Positions 1 through 8,723 of a stretch of 64,000 nucleotides of DNA are shown in pieces. Position numbers and translations under genes: made by a program. Below the pieces are notes generated by a model. The model saw only the letters and a list, made by a program, of their open reading frames with translations. It searched no databases and was not told the origin of the DNA. Numbering within the stretch: position 1 is the first letter of the stretch; each line of letters opens with the position of its first letter. The DNA comes from Bacteroidales bacterium (GTDB lineage: Bacteria > Bacteroidota > Bacteroidia > Bacteroidales > UBA3663), in contig JAFZTS010000087.1 in assembly GCA_017618715.1 (NCBI GenBank), positions 1-64,000 on the forward strand. Reading direction: 5' to 3'.

Positions 1-392
1 CGGGCATCGTCGGTGAGCTGGATGCCTTCGGTCATTCGGTATTTGTTGGCCACGTCGCTTGCAAACTTGCGGAAGAGGAGATAGATGTCCTCCTGGCGTT
101 CGCCCACGGCACCGGTGTATGCACCCTTGACGTGGCCGAAGAGTTCGGAGTCGATGGTGCCTTCGGGCAAGCCACCGCAATTGACTGCGATGCACTTCTT
201 GAAACGTCGGCGCGAGCCGTTGTGGAGTATCTTGTAGAAGAAATCCTTGCCTGTGCCATTTTCGCCGGTCACCAGCACGGTTACGTCGTACGGCGCCGCT
301 TGTATTGCAGCATTCAGCGCCCGCATCAATAAAGGACTTTTGCCTGTAATGTGCAGGGCGTTCATCACATTCAAAACATCTGTATTCGGCAT
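1..392 (-). CDS. Sigma-54-dependent activator, 5' part, with internal in-frame deletion (runs off window)
   Basis: The protein starts MPNTDVLNVMNALHITGKSP and continues to the window edge, giving 130 visible codons. Walker A reads GENGTGKD (residues 43-50) and the sigma-54 contact loop reads GAYTGA (about 90-95), both hallmarks of bacterial enhancer-binding AAA+ proteins. Directly after GERQ (97-100) the chain jumps to EDIYLLFRKFASDVANKYRM, which in Bacteroides relatives lies after the arginine-finger region, just behind an LRER motif. Walker B, sensor I and the arginine finger are therefore absent, roughly 90 residues judging from remembered family members. The reading frame stays open. ATP hydrolysis should be impossible. 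This may be a real deletion between two short ERQ-coding repeats, or an assembly collapse. The start is set by a strong promoter just upstream. Confidence 0.8.
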   Translation of the reverse strand, partial: MPNTDVLNVMNALHITGKSPLLMRALNAAIQAAPYDVTVLVTGENGTGKDFFYKILHNGSRRRFKKCIAVNCGGLPEGTIDSELFGHVKGAYTGAVGERQEDIYLLFRKFASDVANKYRMTEGIQLTDDA

Positions 393-422
393 ATTTAGTA
401 TTATCTCCCTAAAAATCGGCTG

Positions 423-454
423 CAAATATACGCATTTTTTGTAGGAAAGGCAAA
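423..454 (-). promoter_or_regulatory. Promoter of the sigma-54 activator gene
   Basis: On the minus strand, TTTG (451-454), a 20-bp spacer and TATATTTG (423-430) match the Bacteroidetes sigma-ABfr consensus exactly. Transcription would start near 416, about 24 nt before the ATG at 392. Confidence 0.8.
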
Positions 455-469
455 TTTTTCGACAATATT

Positions 470-501
470 TTTGGTTTTGTGCGCCAAAACCTTTATCTTT
501 G
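470..501 (+). promoter_or_regulatory. Promoter of the kinase/RapZ-C fusion gene
   Basis: TTTG (470-473), a 20-bp spacer and TATCTTTG (494-501) fit the consensus. A GTG start at 479 would lie inside this promoter, so the gene starts at the ATG at 545. It is divergent from the promoter at 423-454, with 16 bp between the two -33 boxes. Confidence 0.85.
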
Positions 502-544
502 CAGCAAAAAAGTGGGTTTTTCAGGTCCCACAGGTGCTCAAAAG

Positions 545-2128
545 ATGAACGAATTGACGCAATTATACAAAGACTTTTTTCATCAGGAACCAGCACGTGT
601 ACAGTTGCTCGGCGGAGCTGCCAGCAATCGTCACTATTACCGGTTATCTCATGGTCACGCTGACGGCAGCGCGACGGTTATCGGTGTGATAGGTGAGAAT
701 GCGAAGGAGAACCACGCGTTCCTCGCATTGGGTCGTCATCTCCATAAGCTGGGGCTGCCCGTCCCCAAGATCCTTGCCTCAAGCGCCGATGAGATGCGCT
801 ACCTTCAGGAGGACCTGGGCAACGTGTCACTCTACGACCTGGTGGAACAGGCGCGTCGTTCCGATTCGGAGGAGTTGCGTGCGCAAGTCACGGTTTTGCT
901 TCACCAGGTGATGCGTGACCTGCCGAAGATTCAATTCCTCACCCTCGACGGATTTGACTTCGAGCGTGACGGATTCCGCGAGCCTCGTTTCTGCGAAACC
1001 ACCATTCGCTGGGACCTGAACTACTTCAAGTACTGCTTCCTCAAGCCTTCGGGTTATCCGATGGACGAGTTGAAGCTTGAAGCCGAGTTCGACCGCCTCT
1101 GTGCGGTGCTGCTCGATTGCACCTCGAAGAACGAGCCCTGGGGCTTCCTCTATCGCGATTTCCAGTCGCGCAACGTGATGATTCGCGACGGCAAGCCCTG
1201 GTACATCGATTTCCAGGGCGGTTATGAAGGGCCTTTCTATTACGATGTGGCCTCGTTCCTTTGGCAGACGCGTGCCAATTATTCGGCCGAATTGCGCAAT
1301 GAGCTTCTCCACGAATATTACCGTGGAATGCTGCACTTCTGCAAGACGATGCTGCCGCGCGTCTTCCGCCATCGCCTGCGCGTCTTCGTGTTCTTCCGCC
1401 TGCTGCAAACCCTCGGCACCTACGGCTATCGCGGCCTTTTCGAGCACAAGGCGATGTTCCAGACGCCCATCTATCGCGCGTTGCGTTCGCTGGTGAATTT
1501 GACGAAGAAGGACAGCGAACCCGCCTTTGTCGATTGTACGCTCAGCCACATTGTCGATGACGAAAGCCCAAGCATCGACCGTTTCGAGCTTGAGGACGAT
1601 TGCCCGTACCTCTGCGAACTCCTGCAGAAGGTTTCACAGATGGAGCGTTTCCAGCCGATGCCCGCGTCGGGACCTCTCGTCGTTCGCGTCACGTCGTTCA
1701 GCTACAAGAAGGGCATCCCCGAGGATTTGTCGGGCAACGGCGGCGGCTTCGTGTTCGATTGCCGCGCCCCGCTCAATCCCGGGCGTTATGCGTTCTACAG
1801 GCAATTTACGGGCCTTGACGACGTGGTAATTGATTTCCTCGAAGGGCGTCGTGACGAGAAGGGCGAGGAGATACCCCCCGAGCAGCGCACGGAAGGAAAT
1901 ACCTCGATGCAGACGTTTGTCGAAAATGTCTATCGCCTTGTTGACCCTGCCGTCGATACCTATTTCAAGCGAGGCTTCACCAGCCTTGTCGTCAATTGCG
2001 GTTGCACGGGCGGCCAGCATCGTTCGGTATATTGTGCCCAGCATGTCGCTGAGCATATCCATCAACAATTCCCTGGTGTTCGCGTGCTCCTCACGCATCG
2101 CGAGATGCAGAAAACCCAATTGTTCTAA
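545..2128 (+). CDS. Amino-sugar kinase (AmgK-like phosphotransferase) fused to a RapZ C-terminal domain
   Basis: This 527-aa protein has two parts. Residues about 15-310 are an aminoglycoside-phosphotransferase-type kinase with the catalytic loop YRDFQSRN (203-210) and the metal-binding IDFQGG (221-226), the layout of AmgK anomeric MurNAc/GlcNAc kinases. Residues about 376-520 match the RapZ C-terminal domain (FVFDCRAPLNPGR, GCTGGQHRS), which in E. coli binds glucosamine-6-phosphate. The RapZ P-loop domain is missing. A role in cell-wall amino-sugar salvage coupled to sensing is an inference. A MurU nucleotidyltransferase is often nearby in such loci but is not seen here. Lon follows after 33 bp and is probably cotranscribed. 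Confidence 0.8.
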   Translation: MNELTQLYKDFFHQEPARVQLLGGAASNRHYYRLSHGHADGSATVIGVIGENAKENHAFLALGRHLHKLGLPVPKILASSADEMRYLQEDLGNVSLYDLVEQARRSDSEELRAQVTVLLHQVMRDLPKIQFLTLDGFDFERDGFREPRFCETTIRWDLNYFKYCFLKPSGYPMDELKLEAEFDRLCAVLLDCTSKNEPWGFLYRDFQSRNVMIRDGKPWYIDFQGGYEGPFYYDVASFLWQTRANYSAELRNELLHEYYRGMLHFCKTMLPRVFRHRLRVFVFFRLLQTLGTYGYRGLFEHKAMFQTPIYRALRSLVNLTKKDSEPAFVDCTLSHIVDDESPSIDRFELEDDCPYLCELLQKVSQMERFQPMPASGPLVVRVTSFSYKKGIPEDLSGNGGGFVFDCRAPLNPGRYAFYRQFTGLDDVVIDFLEGRRDEKGEEIPPEQRTEGNTSMQTFVENVYRLVDPAVDTYFKRGFTSLVVNCGCTGGQHRSVYCAQHVAEHIHQQFPGVRVLLTHREMQKTQLF

Positions 2129-2161
2129 CTGATCAAGAATCATTTGCTCTAAAATATTATA

Positions 2162-4612
2162 ATGATAAAGAAAAACGATATAGAAGAAGAATTTGAAGAC
2201 CAACGCGTCGATCATACTACCATCATGCCCATGTTTGGTGACAATATGCTTGACCTGAGCTTCGTTCACGAGAAATGCACCCCCGAACGCCTGCCCCTCG
2301 TCGCCCTTCGCAATATGGTGATGATGCCGGGCTTGACCATGCCCCTTTCGGTAGGTCGTTCGAAAAGCATTCGTGTGGTGAAGGAGGCCGAAAAGAACAA
2401 GCTGTACATCGGTGTAATCTGCCAAAAGAATACGGTTGAAGACCCCACCCGCGATGACCTGTATGACTATGGCGTCGTGTGCGAAGTGGTCAAGGAGATT
2501 GAGTTGCCCGACGGTAACCACTCGGTGATTATCCAAGGTCGCCGTGCGTTCCATCTTGACGAATTGCTCACTACTGACCCGTTCCTTACAGGCGAAGTCA
2601 CCCTCCTCGACGAGGTGATGCTGCCCAAGCGCGACCGTCGCAGCAAGGCGCTGCTGAGCATCATCCGCGACGATGTCAACGCCATCAACGAGTGTCAGGA
2701 CAACCCCCTTACGGGCGAGATCATGTTCGCGATGAACAACATCACCGACCCCAATTTCCTGATCAACTACCTGAGTGCCACCTTCCCCATGTCGGTGCGT
2801 TCGCATCAGCAACTGCTCGAGATACGCAGCGTCGAACAGCGCGGCACCCAGCTTGCCACCATCATCAGCAAATGCCTTGCCTACACCAAGGTCAAGAGCC
2901 AGATGCACCAACTCACGCAGGTGGAGCTCACCAGCTTGCAGCGCCAGCAGTATTTGCGCACGCAGATACATTCGATTCAAGAGGAACTTGGCGAATCGAG
3001 CCAGGAGGATGTGGACAGGCTTATCACGAAAGCCAATACGAAGCAATGGGGGACGGCCGTGCAGGAGTTGTTCCGCAAGGAGGTGAACAAGCTGCAGCGC
3101 ATCAGCGAGCAGTCGCCCGACTACTATGTTCAGTACAACTATCTGCAGACGATGGTGGACCTGCCCTGGGGATACACTTCCCACGACAACCTCAATCTGA
3201 AGAACGCCCAGCGCGTGCTTGACCGCGACCACTATGGTTTGAAGATTGTCAAGGAGCGCATCCTCGAGCATTTGGCCGTGCTGAAGATGCGCGGTGACAT
3301 GAAGTCGCCCATCCTCTGTTTCGTAGGCCCTCCAGGCGTGGGCAAGACTTCGCTCGGCAAGAGCATCGCCTCGGCCTTGAAGCGCGAATACGTGCGCATC
3401 TCGCTGGGCGGCCTTCACGACGAGGCGGAGATTCGCGGACATCGCCGCACCTACATCGGCGCCATGCCGGGACGCATCATTTCGGGCATCCAGAAGGCCA
3501 AGACCGACAATCCCGTCTTCGTGCTTGACGAAATCGACAAGATTGCCTCCGACTTCAAGGGCGACCCTTCGAGCGCTTTGCTTGAGGTGCTTGATCCCGA
3601 GCAGAACAAGGCTTTCCACGACAATTACCTCGATATCGATTACGACCTTTCGAAAGTCCTCTTCATCGCTACGGCCAACAGTTTGGCACCTGTCGCCGCC
3701 CCTCTGCGCGACCGCATGGAGATTATTGAGCTTTCGGGTTACGTCATGGAGGAGAAGGTCGAGATCGGCGAACGCCACCTCCTTTCGAAGCAGAAAGAGG
3801 AACATGGCCTCACGGACATCAAGTTCAACATCCCGCGCCGCACGATGGAGAACATCATCGACCAATATACGCGTGAGAGCGGCGTACGTTTGCTTGACAA
3901 GGCTTTGGCCAAGGTGATGCGCAAGATTGCCTGGCGTGTGGCTAATGATATGCCCGTGCCCGAGAAGCTGCAACCGAAGGATTTGGAGGACTTCCTCGGC
4001 AAACCCGACTATAACCCCGACAAATACGACGGCAACGACTATGCGGGTGTTGTCACCGGTCTTGCGTGGACATCGGTTGGCGGCTGCATCCTTGAGGTCG
4101 AATCGACGCTCGTGCCCGGCAAGGGCGACTTGACGCTCACCGGCCATCTCGGCGACGTGATGAAGGAGTCGGCACAACTTGCCCTGCAATGGATCAAGGC
4201 CAATTCGCTGGATTTGGGTATCGACCCCGCCATCTTCGACAAGTGGACGGCACATATCCATTGCCCCGAGGGAGCAGTGCCCAAGGACGGCCCTTCGGCA
4301 GGCATCACGATGGTGACTTCGCTCGTCTCGACGCTGACACAGCGCCGCGTACGTGCCCGTATCGCCATGACGGGAGAGATTACCCTGCGCGGCAAGGTGA
4401 TTCCCATCGGCGGCGTGAAGGAAAAGATTCTGGCGGCCAAACGTGCCGGCATCACCGACGTAATCCTTTGCGTGGATAATCGCAAGGATGTCGATGACAT
4501 CGAGAAGGAATACACCCAGGGCTTGACCTTCCACTATGTGCGCGACCTGCATGAGGTCCTCGACTTCGCCCTGCTCAAGGAGAAGGTGAAGCATCCGAAA
4601 AAGTTCGTTTGA
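2162..4612 (+). CDS. lon: ATP-dependent protease Lon
   Basis: An 816-aa cytoplasmic AAA+ serine protease that degrades misfolded and regulatory proteins. In order it has an N-terminal substrate-binding domain (LPLVALRNMVMMPG near residue 43), a helical region, the AAA+ module with Walker A GPPGVGKT (near 390) and Walker B VFVLDEIDK, and a C-terminal protease domain. The catalytic dyad is Ser712 in KDGPSAG and Lys755 in GGVKEK, with the same 43-residue spacing as E. coli Ser679/Lys722. All key residues are present and the length is normal. The ATG lies 33 bp after the kinase gene; no separate consensus promoter is visible between them. Confidence 0.97.
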   Translation: MIKKNDIEEEFEDQRVDHTTIMPMFGDNMLDLSFVHEKCTPERLPLVALRNMVMMPGLTMPLSVGRSKSIRVVKEAEKNKLYIGVICQKNTVEDPTRDDLYDYGVVCEVVKEIELPDGNHSVIIQGRRAFHLDELLTTDPFLTGEVTLLDEVMLPKRDRRSKALLSIIRDDVNAINECQDNPLTGEIMFAMNNITDPNFLINYLSATFPMSVRSHQQLLEIRSVEQRGTQLATIISKCLAYTKVKSQMHQLTQVELTSLQRQQYLRTQIHSIQEELGESSQEDVDRLITKANTKQWGTAVQELFRKEVNKLQRISEQSPDYYVQYNYLQTMVDLPWGYTSHDNLNLKNAQRVLDRDHYGLKIVKERILEHLAVLKMRGDMKSPILCFVGPPGVGKTSLGKSIASALKREYVRISLGGLHDEAEIRGHRRTYIGAMPGRIISGIQKAKTDNPVFVLDEIDKIASDFKGDPSSALLEVLDPEQNKAFHDNYLDIDYDLSKVLFIATANSLAPVAAPLRDRMEIIELSGYVMEEKVEIGERHLLSKQKEEHGLTDIKFNIPRRTMENIIDQYTRESGVRLLDKALAKVMRKIAWRVANDMPVPEKLQPKDLEDFLGKPDYNPDKYDGNDYAGVVTGLAWTSVGGCILEVESTLVPGKGDLTLTGHLGDVMKESAQLALQWIKANSLDLGIDPAIFDKWTAHIHCPEGAVPKDGPSAGITMVTSLVSTLTQRRVRARIAMTGEITLRGKVIPIGGVKEKILAAKRAGITDVILCVDNRKDVDDIEKEYTQGLTFHYVRDLHEVLDFALLKEKVKHPKKFV

Positions 4613-4621
4613 GATAATGTT

Positions 4622-4727
4622 TTAACACGAATTATCGCGAATTATCATAAATTTTTCTGTTTGAATTCCTATTGACAACCCATATTGGTAAAATAATTCA
4701 TGTTGAATTCATGATGATTCGCGTTAA
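4622..4727. repeat. Small inverted-repeat element in the lon/antiporter gap
   Basis: TTAACACGAATTATC (4622-4636) is matched in inverted orientation at 4713-4727 with 13 of 15 positions identical. The left arm runs into a second partial unit CGCGAATTATC. The pair encloses 76 bp, giving a MITE- or REP-like unit of about 106 bp with no coding potential. Confidence 0.55.
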
Positions 4728-4759
4728 GTAAAGAAGCATATAATTTTGGTTACATATTT

Positions 4760-6796
4760 ATGATTCACGATCTTGGTATTATCATGCTTACAGCAGGCTT
4801 CACAAGCCTGGTTTGCAAGTTCCTGAAGCAGCCGGTGGTACTCGGCTACATCGTTGCAGGTTTGCTGGTGGGCCCGTATGTGTTCGGTTCGAGTTGGGTC
4901 AGTGACGAAGAGAGCGTCAAGATCTGGGGAGAGATTGGTGTCATCTTCCTGCTTTTCTCACTCGGTCTTGAGTTTTCGTACAAGAAACTCGTCCAGATGG
5001 GCACCACGGCACTCATCGGGTGCTTTACGATTGTGGTGGGCATGATGACGTGCGGATTCCTCATGGGTCGCGCCCTGGGATGGGATCAGATGAATTCGCT
5101 CTTCCTCGGCGGTATGCTCTGCATGTCTTCGACGACGATTGTCTTCAAGGCGCTCGACGACCTGGGCTTGCGTCAGCAGAAGTTCGCCAATATCTGTTTC
5201 GGTATCCTTGTGGTCGAGGACCTCTTTGCCGTTGTGCTGATGGTACTTCTGGCTTCGCTGGCCGTCAATCAGACCTTCGATGGCGCCGAAATGGCATGGC
5301 AGGTCACCAAACTGGCTGCCTATCTGCTCTTCTGGTTTGCTGCGGGCTTGTTCCTGATACCTACGCTGCTTCGCGCCTGCAAGCAGCATCTTAACGACGA
5401 GACACTTACCATCGTGTCGTTGGGCCTTTGCCTGGGCATGGTGCTGATGGCCGAAGGCGCAGGATTCAGCTCCGCGCTTGGCGCCTTCGTGATGGGCAGT
5501 ATTCTTGCCGAAACCGTCGAAGCGGAAAAGATCGAGCACCTGCTTTCGCCTATCAAGAATCTGTTCGGTGCCGTCTTCTTCGTGTCGGTGGGCATGATGA
5601 TTGACCCCGCTCTGCTTCTGAAGTATTGGCTCCCCATCACGCTCATCACCCTGTTGGTCATCTGCGGTCAGATTGTCTTCGCTTCGCTTGGCGTACTGCT
5701 TTCGGGACAACCGCTCAAGACGGCCATGCAAGCCGCTTTCTCGCTGACGCAGGTCGGAGAATTCGCGTTCATCATCGCCAACTTCGGTACCGATAAAGGG
5801 GTGACCGAACCCTTCCTCTATCCGGTCATTGTGGCCGTTTCGGTCATCACGACCTTCCTTACGCCTTACACCATCCGCCTTGCCGAGCCTGCCTACGAGG
5901 GATTGGACAAGATACTGCCTCGCCGTTGGAAGCTGATGCTCGACGCGTATGGTCAGGGCAGAAGTTCGCAGAAGGAAACATCGATGACGCAGAAATATCT
6001 GACCAAGACGCTGCTTTCGGTTGCCATCTATGCCATTGTTTGTGTTTTCCTCCTCACGCTTTACTTCACCTTCATCAACGAAAGGTTCATCACGCTGGTG
6101 AACGATTTCGTGGGCAGGTTCTTCGACGAGCCGCATCTTTGGGTGGGCAAGCTCTTGAGCCTCTTCTTCGTGATTGCGGCACTTTCGCCCATGATGTTCC
6201 TGATGGTCAACAAGGATAAGCGCAACACCGAGGTCAAGCAGCTTTGGGACTCGGGCAGCCTCTTCACGCGTGGTTTGCTTATAGTGTTCAATGCCTTCCG
6301 TATCGTGCTGGTACTGGCGCTCATCACTTCCTGCATCGGCAAGATTTTCGATGCCACCATCGGTATCGTGCTGGCCTTGGGTGTGGCCATCTTCTTCTTC
6401 ATCACCAGGTCGTCGAAGATACAGGAACGTTCGCACATCATCGAAGAGAACTTCCTCACCAACCTTTCGGCTCGCGAATTGGCTATGCGCCAGGGCAAGA
6501 GAGCCGAGGACAAGAAAAAGAAGGAAGCGGGCTTCGTCGTGGATTTCGATGATATGCATTTCAGCGAAGTCGCTATTCCCGAAGGTTCAGCGACCTTGGG
6601 ACGTTCGCTTCGTGAACTCGATTTGCGCAACAAGACCGGTGTGAGCGTGATTCGTATCATTCGCGATACGGGCAACGTCAATAACCCGAGTGCGAAAGAG
6701 ACTTTCAGACCTGGCGACCGCGTGGTTGTGAACGGTTCGGTGGGCGATATCGAGCTCTTCAAGCTTTTTGTCGCTCCTGAGCAACCCCAAAGCTGA
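4760..6796 (+). CDS. CPA2-family cation:proton antiporter with RCK_C (TrkA-C) domain
   Basis: A 678-aa inner-membrane protein. Residues about 5-390 form the Na+/H+ exchanger domain with many hydrophobic helices and the conserved GLEFSYKKL and LVVEDLFAVVLM stretches typical of KefB/YbaL-type exchangers. A second group of four hydrophobic segments follows (about 410-560). The end (about 600-675, with GRSLRELDLRNKTGVSVIRI and FRPGDRVVVNGS) is an RCK_C ligand-binding domain. An RCK_N/NAD-binding domain is absent. Likely role: K+ or Na+ efflux and pH homeostasis; substrate unknown. A TAATTTTG box at 4741-4748 could be a -7 element, but I see no -33 partner. Confidence 0.85.
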   Translation: MIHDLGIIMLTAGFTSLVCKFLKQPVVLGYIVAGLLVGPYVFGSSWVSDEESVKIWGEIGVIFLLFSLGLEFSYKKLVQMGTTALIGCFTIVVGMMTCGFLMGRALGWDQMNSLFLGGMLCMSSTTIVFKALDDLGLRQQKFANICFGILVVEDLFAVVLMVLLASLAVNQTFDGAEMAWQVTKLAAYLLFWFAAGLFLIPTLLRACKQHLNDETLTIVSLGLCLGMVLMAEGAGFSSALGAFVMGSILAETVEAEKIEHLLSPIKNLFGAVFFVSVGMMIDPALLLKYWLPITLITLLVICGQIVFASLGVLLSGQPLKTAMQAAFSLTQVGEFAFIIANFGTDKGVTEPFLYPVIVAVSVITTFLTPYTIRLAEPAYEGLDKILPRRWKLMLDAYGQGRSSQKETSMTQKYLTKTLLSVAIYAIVCVFLLTLYFTFINERFITLVNDFVGRFFDEPHLWVGKLLSLFFVIAALSPMMFLMVNKDKRNTEVKQLWDSGSLFTRGLLIVFNAFRIVLVLALITSCIGKIFDATIGIVLALGVAIFFFITRSSKIQERSHIIEENFLTNLSARELAMRQGKRAEDKKKKEAGFVVDFDDMHFSEVAIPEGSATLGRSLRELDLRNKTGVSVIRIIRDTGNVNNPSAKETFRPGDRVVVNGSVGDIELFKLFVAPEQPQS

Positions 6797-6832
6797 TTCG
6801 CAGATAGTTACCATTTTAATTACATAGACAAG

Positions 6833-8650
6833 ATGTTGAAGCTCCTTAAGTTTCTTGCCTGCCTCGTCGTGATTATCGTAGTGGTTCTGACAGTCATTAC
6901 GTTCGGAGGGGGCCCATACATACGCAATTATCTCAACACCCACGGTGCAGAACTGCTGGGGCGTCGTGTGCAGGTAGGAAAAGTAAGGCTCAACGGATTC
7001 ACGGGAAGTCTCAGCGTCGATTCGCTCTTCATCGCCGAACAAGACGATACAACGCGTTTTGTCAGCGCCAAGCAGATCAAGACGCACCTCAACGTGCCTC
7101 GTATCTTCCTGAAAACCTATATGCTTGATGAACTTGAGGCCGATGAACTCCAGGTGGACATCCTGCAGCGCGACACCGTCTTCAATTTTTCGGACATCAT
7201 CGAACGCCTGGCCCTCGACGAGGAAAATGACAACCCTTTGCCCCTTGTCGTGAAGGATATCAACATCCACAACAGCTATATCCATTACAAGGATTCGTTG
7301 GTAGGTAGTGATTTCAGCCTCAATGACTTCCAGCTCTTCATCCCCGGCATCGATTTTCGCGACATCAATACTTCGGTGGGCATCAGCCTTTCGTTCACCA
7401 ACGGAGGCACCTTGAAGACGAAGGTTGATTACGACGACAAGCACAAGCTCTATAGTACCGACATCAAGATTGACGGTTTCAACCTGCAAGGCCTGCTTCC
7501 CTATTTCCGCCAAACAATCTATCTCGGCGACCTCAAGGGTGTGCTGAACCTCGACCTTGTGATGCATGGCAGCGTGGCTCATTTGCTCGACTTTTCGCTC
7601 AAGGGGAAAGCGGGCATCAAGGGGCTGAATGTGCTTGACGAAGAGGGAATGACCATGGTGCGATGCGACACGGTGGATATCGATGTGCGCGATATGGACC
7701 TTCCCGCCAATCGCATCAACCTCAGCCGTGTCCACTTCGAACGCCCGTACATTCGCATACAGTACGACAAGGACAGCCTTGACAACTTCACCCGCCTCGT
7801 TCGCAAAGCCGAGCAGATTTGGGCGGAACGTGATTCCCTGCGTCTTGCCGAACAGGGCCTCGACTATTCCGAGGTGGTGCGCAATGCCGAACAGGAGAAT
7901 GTGCTTGCCGAAGAATCCTCGGTCGAATTCAATGGTCGCGTTCGTCAACAGCACCTGCAGATTGACACGTTGCTCATCGACTCAGCACGATTGAGTTATC
8001 GCGACGAGTCGCTGCGTTACGATCCCTTCGTCTATGAACTCACCAATGTCAATATCAAGGCTCCCAACTTCTCGCTCCATGATGTCAATCATATCACCGC
8101 CGATGCGCAACTGGGACGCGAGGGGCACTTGAAGTTCTGGTATGATGGCCGTACGGTCGATCAGCGCGACATGCACATGGTGGTACAAGCCGAGAAAATC
8201 GACGTAAAGGACTTTTCGCCCTATACCGTGCAGATGTTCGGCAATGAGGTTTCGAGCGGTACGATGTCGGCAAATCTGATGTACGACACCAAAAACGGAC
8301 GCCTTCTTGGACAGAATCACATCATCGTACGTAATCCCAAGGTCGAGAAGAAACGCCGTGGCGTGCAAGCCGAAATGAACATTCCTTTCCGTTCGGGTGT
8401 ATATATCCTCACCGATAAGAATGACGTGCTTGACATCGACCTCCCCATCAGGGGCGATATCGAAGATCCAAGGTTCAGCTACAAGCGTTTGCTTTTCCGC
8501 ACGATGGGCAAGTTCATCGTGAAGGTCTGCTCTTCGCCCTTCCGTCGCAACAAGAATCATGCTTCGAATGCCGACATCCTTCGCGACACCCGCAACCTCG
8601 ACGACATCGATATCGATTCCATTTCTTCGGATTTGCTGCAGGAAGAGTAA
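6833..8650 (+). CDS. AsmA-like/DUF748-type envelope protein
   Basis: A 605-aa protein with one N-terminal membrane anchor (residues about 3-28) followed by a long periplasmic region rich in beta strands. The first part (RRVQVGKVRLNGFTGSLSVD) has the pattern of AsmA/DUF748 proteins, a family related to intermembrane lipid-transfer and outer-membrane assembly proteins such as TamB and YhdP. It is shorter than several Bacteroidetes AsmA paralogues, which I recall as 800 aa or more. It lies 36 bp after the antiporter and is probably in the same operon. The substrate cannot be read from the sequence. Confidence 0.7.
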   Translation: MLKLLKFLACLVVIIVVVLTVITFGGGPYIRNYLNTHGAELLGRRVQVGKVRLNGFTGSLSVDSLFIAEQDDTTRFVSAKQIKTHLNVPRIFLKTYMLDELEADELQVDILQRDTVFNFSDIIERLALDEENDNPLPLVVKDINIHNSYIHYKDSLVGSDFSLNDFQLFIPGIDFRDINTSVGISLSFTNGGTLKTKVDYDDKHKLYSTDIKIDGFNLQGLLPYFRQTIYLGDLKGVLNLDLVMHGSVAHLLDFSLKGKAGIKGLNVLDEEGMTMVRCDTVDIDVRDMDLPANRINLSRVHFERPYIRIQYDKDSLDNFTRLVRKAEQIWAERDSLRLAEQGLDYSEVVRNAEQENVLAEESSVEFNGRVRQQHLQIDTLLIDSARLSYRDESLRYDPFVYELTNVNIKAPNFSLHDVNHITADAQLGREGHLKFWYDGRTVDQRDMHMVVQAEKIDVKDFSPYTVQMFGNEVSSGTMSANLMYDTKNGRLLGQNHIIVRNPKVEKKRRGVQAEMNIPFRSGVYILTDKNDVLDIDLPIRGDIEDPRFSYKRLLFRTMGKFIVKVCSSPFRRNKNHASNADILRDTRNLDDIDIDSISSDLLQEE

Positions 8651-8723
8651 GCAATTGACAATTGGGGATTAACAAATAAGAATTGTTTGCTGCTGTCAAC
8701 AATTAAGAATTAACAATTATAAT
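8651..8723. repeat. AT-rich intergenic repeat (AATTGTTAATT family), copy 1
   Basis: The gap is made almost wholly of short AATTGACAATTG, GGATTAACAA and AATTAACAATTA units. The 21 bp at 8699-8719 recur on the opposite strand at 36307-36327 with one mismatch. Confidence 0.6.

Noticed and set aside
479..544. GTG start for the kinase/RapZ-C gene
   Set aside because: The stretch contains the spacer and -7 box of the gene's own promoter.
1634..4594. 986-codon minus-strand open frame opposite lon
   Set aside because: It is a mirror of lon's codon bias, rich in His/Leu/Arg with no recognisable domain, and lon itself is unmistakable.
4958..6559. 533-codon minus-strand frame opposite the antiporter gene
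   Set aside because: Highly charged, no domain, and fully covered by a clear membrane-transport gene.
6587..7954. 455-codon minus-strand frame opposite the AsmA-like gene
   Set aside because: It is antisense to a better-supported gene and starts inside it without a promoter.
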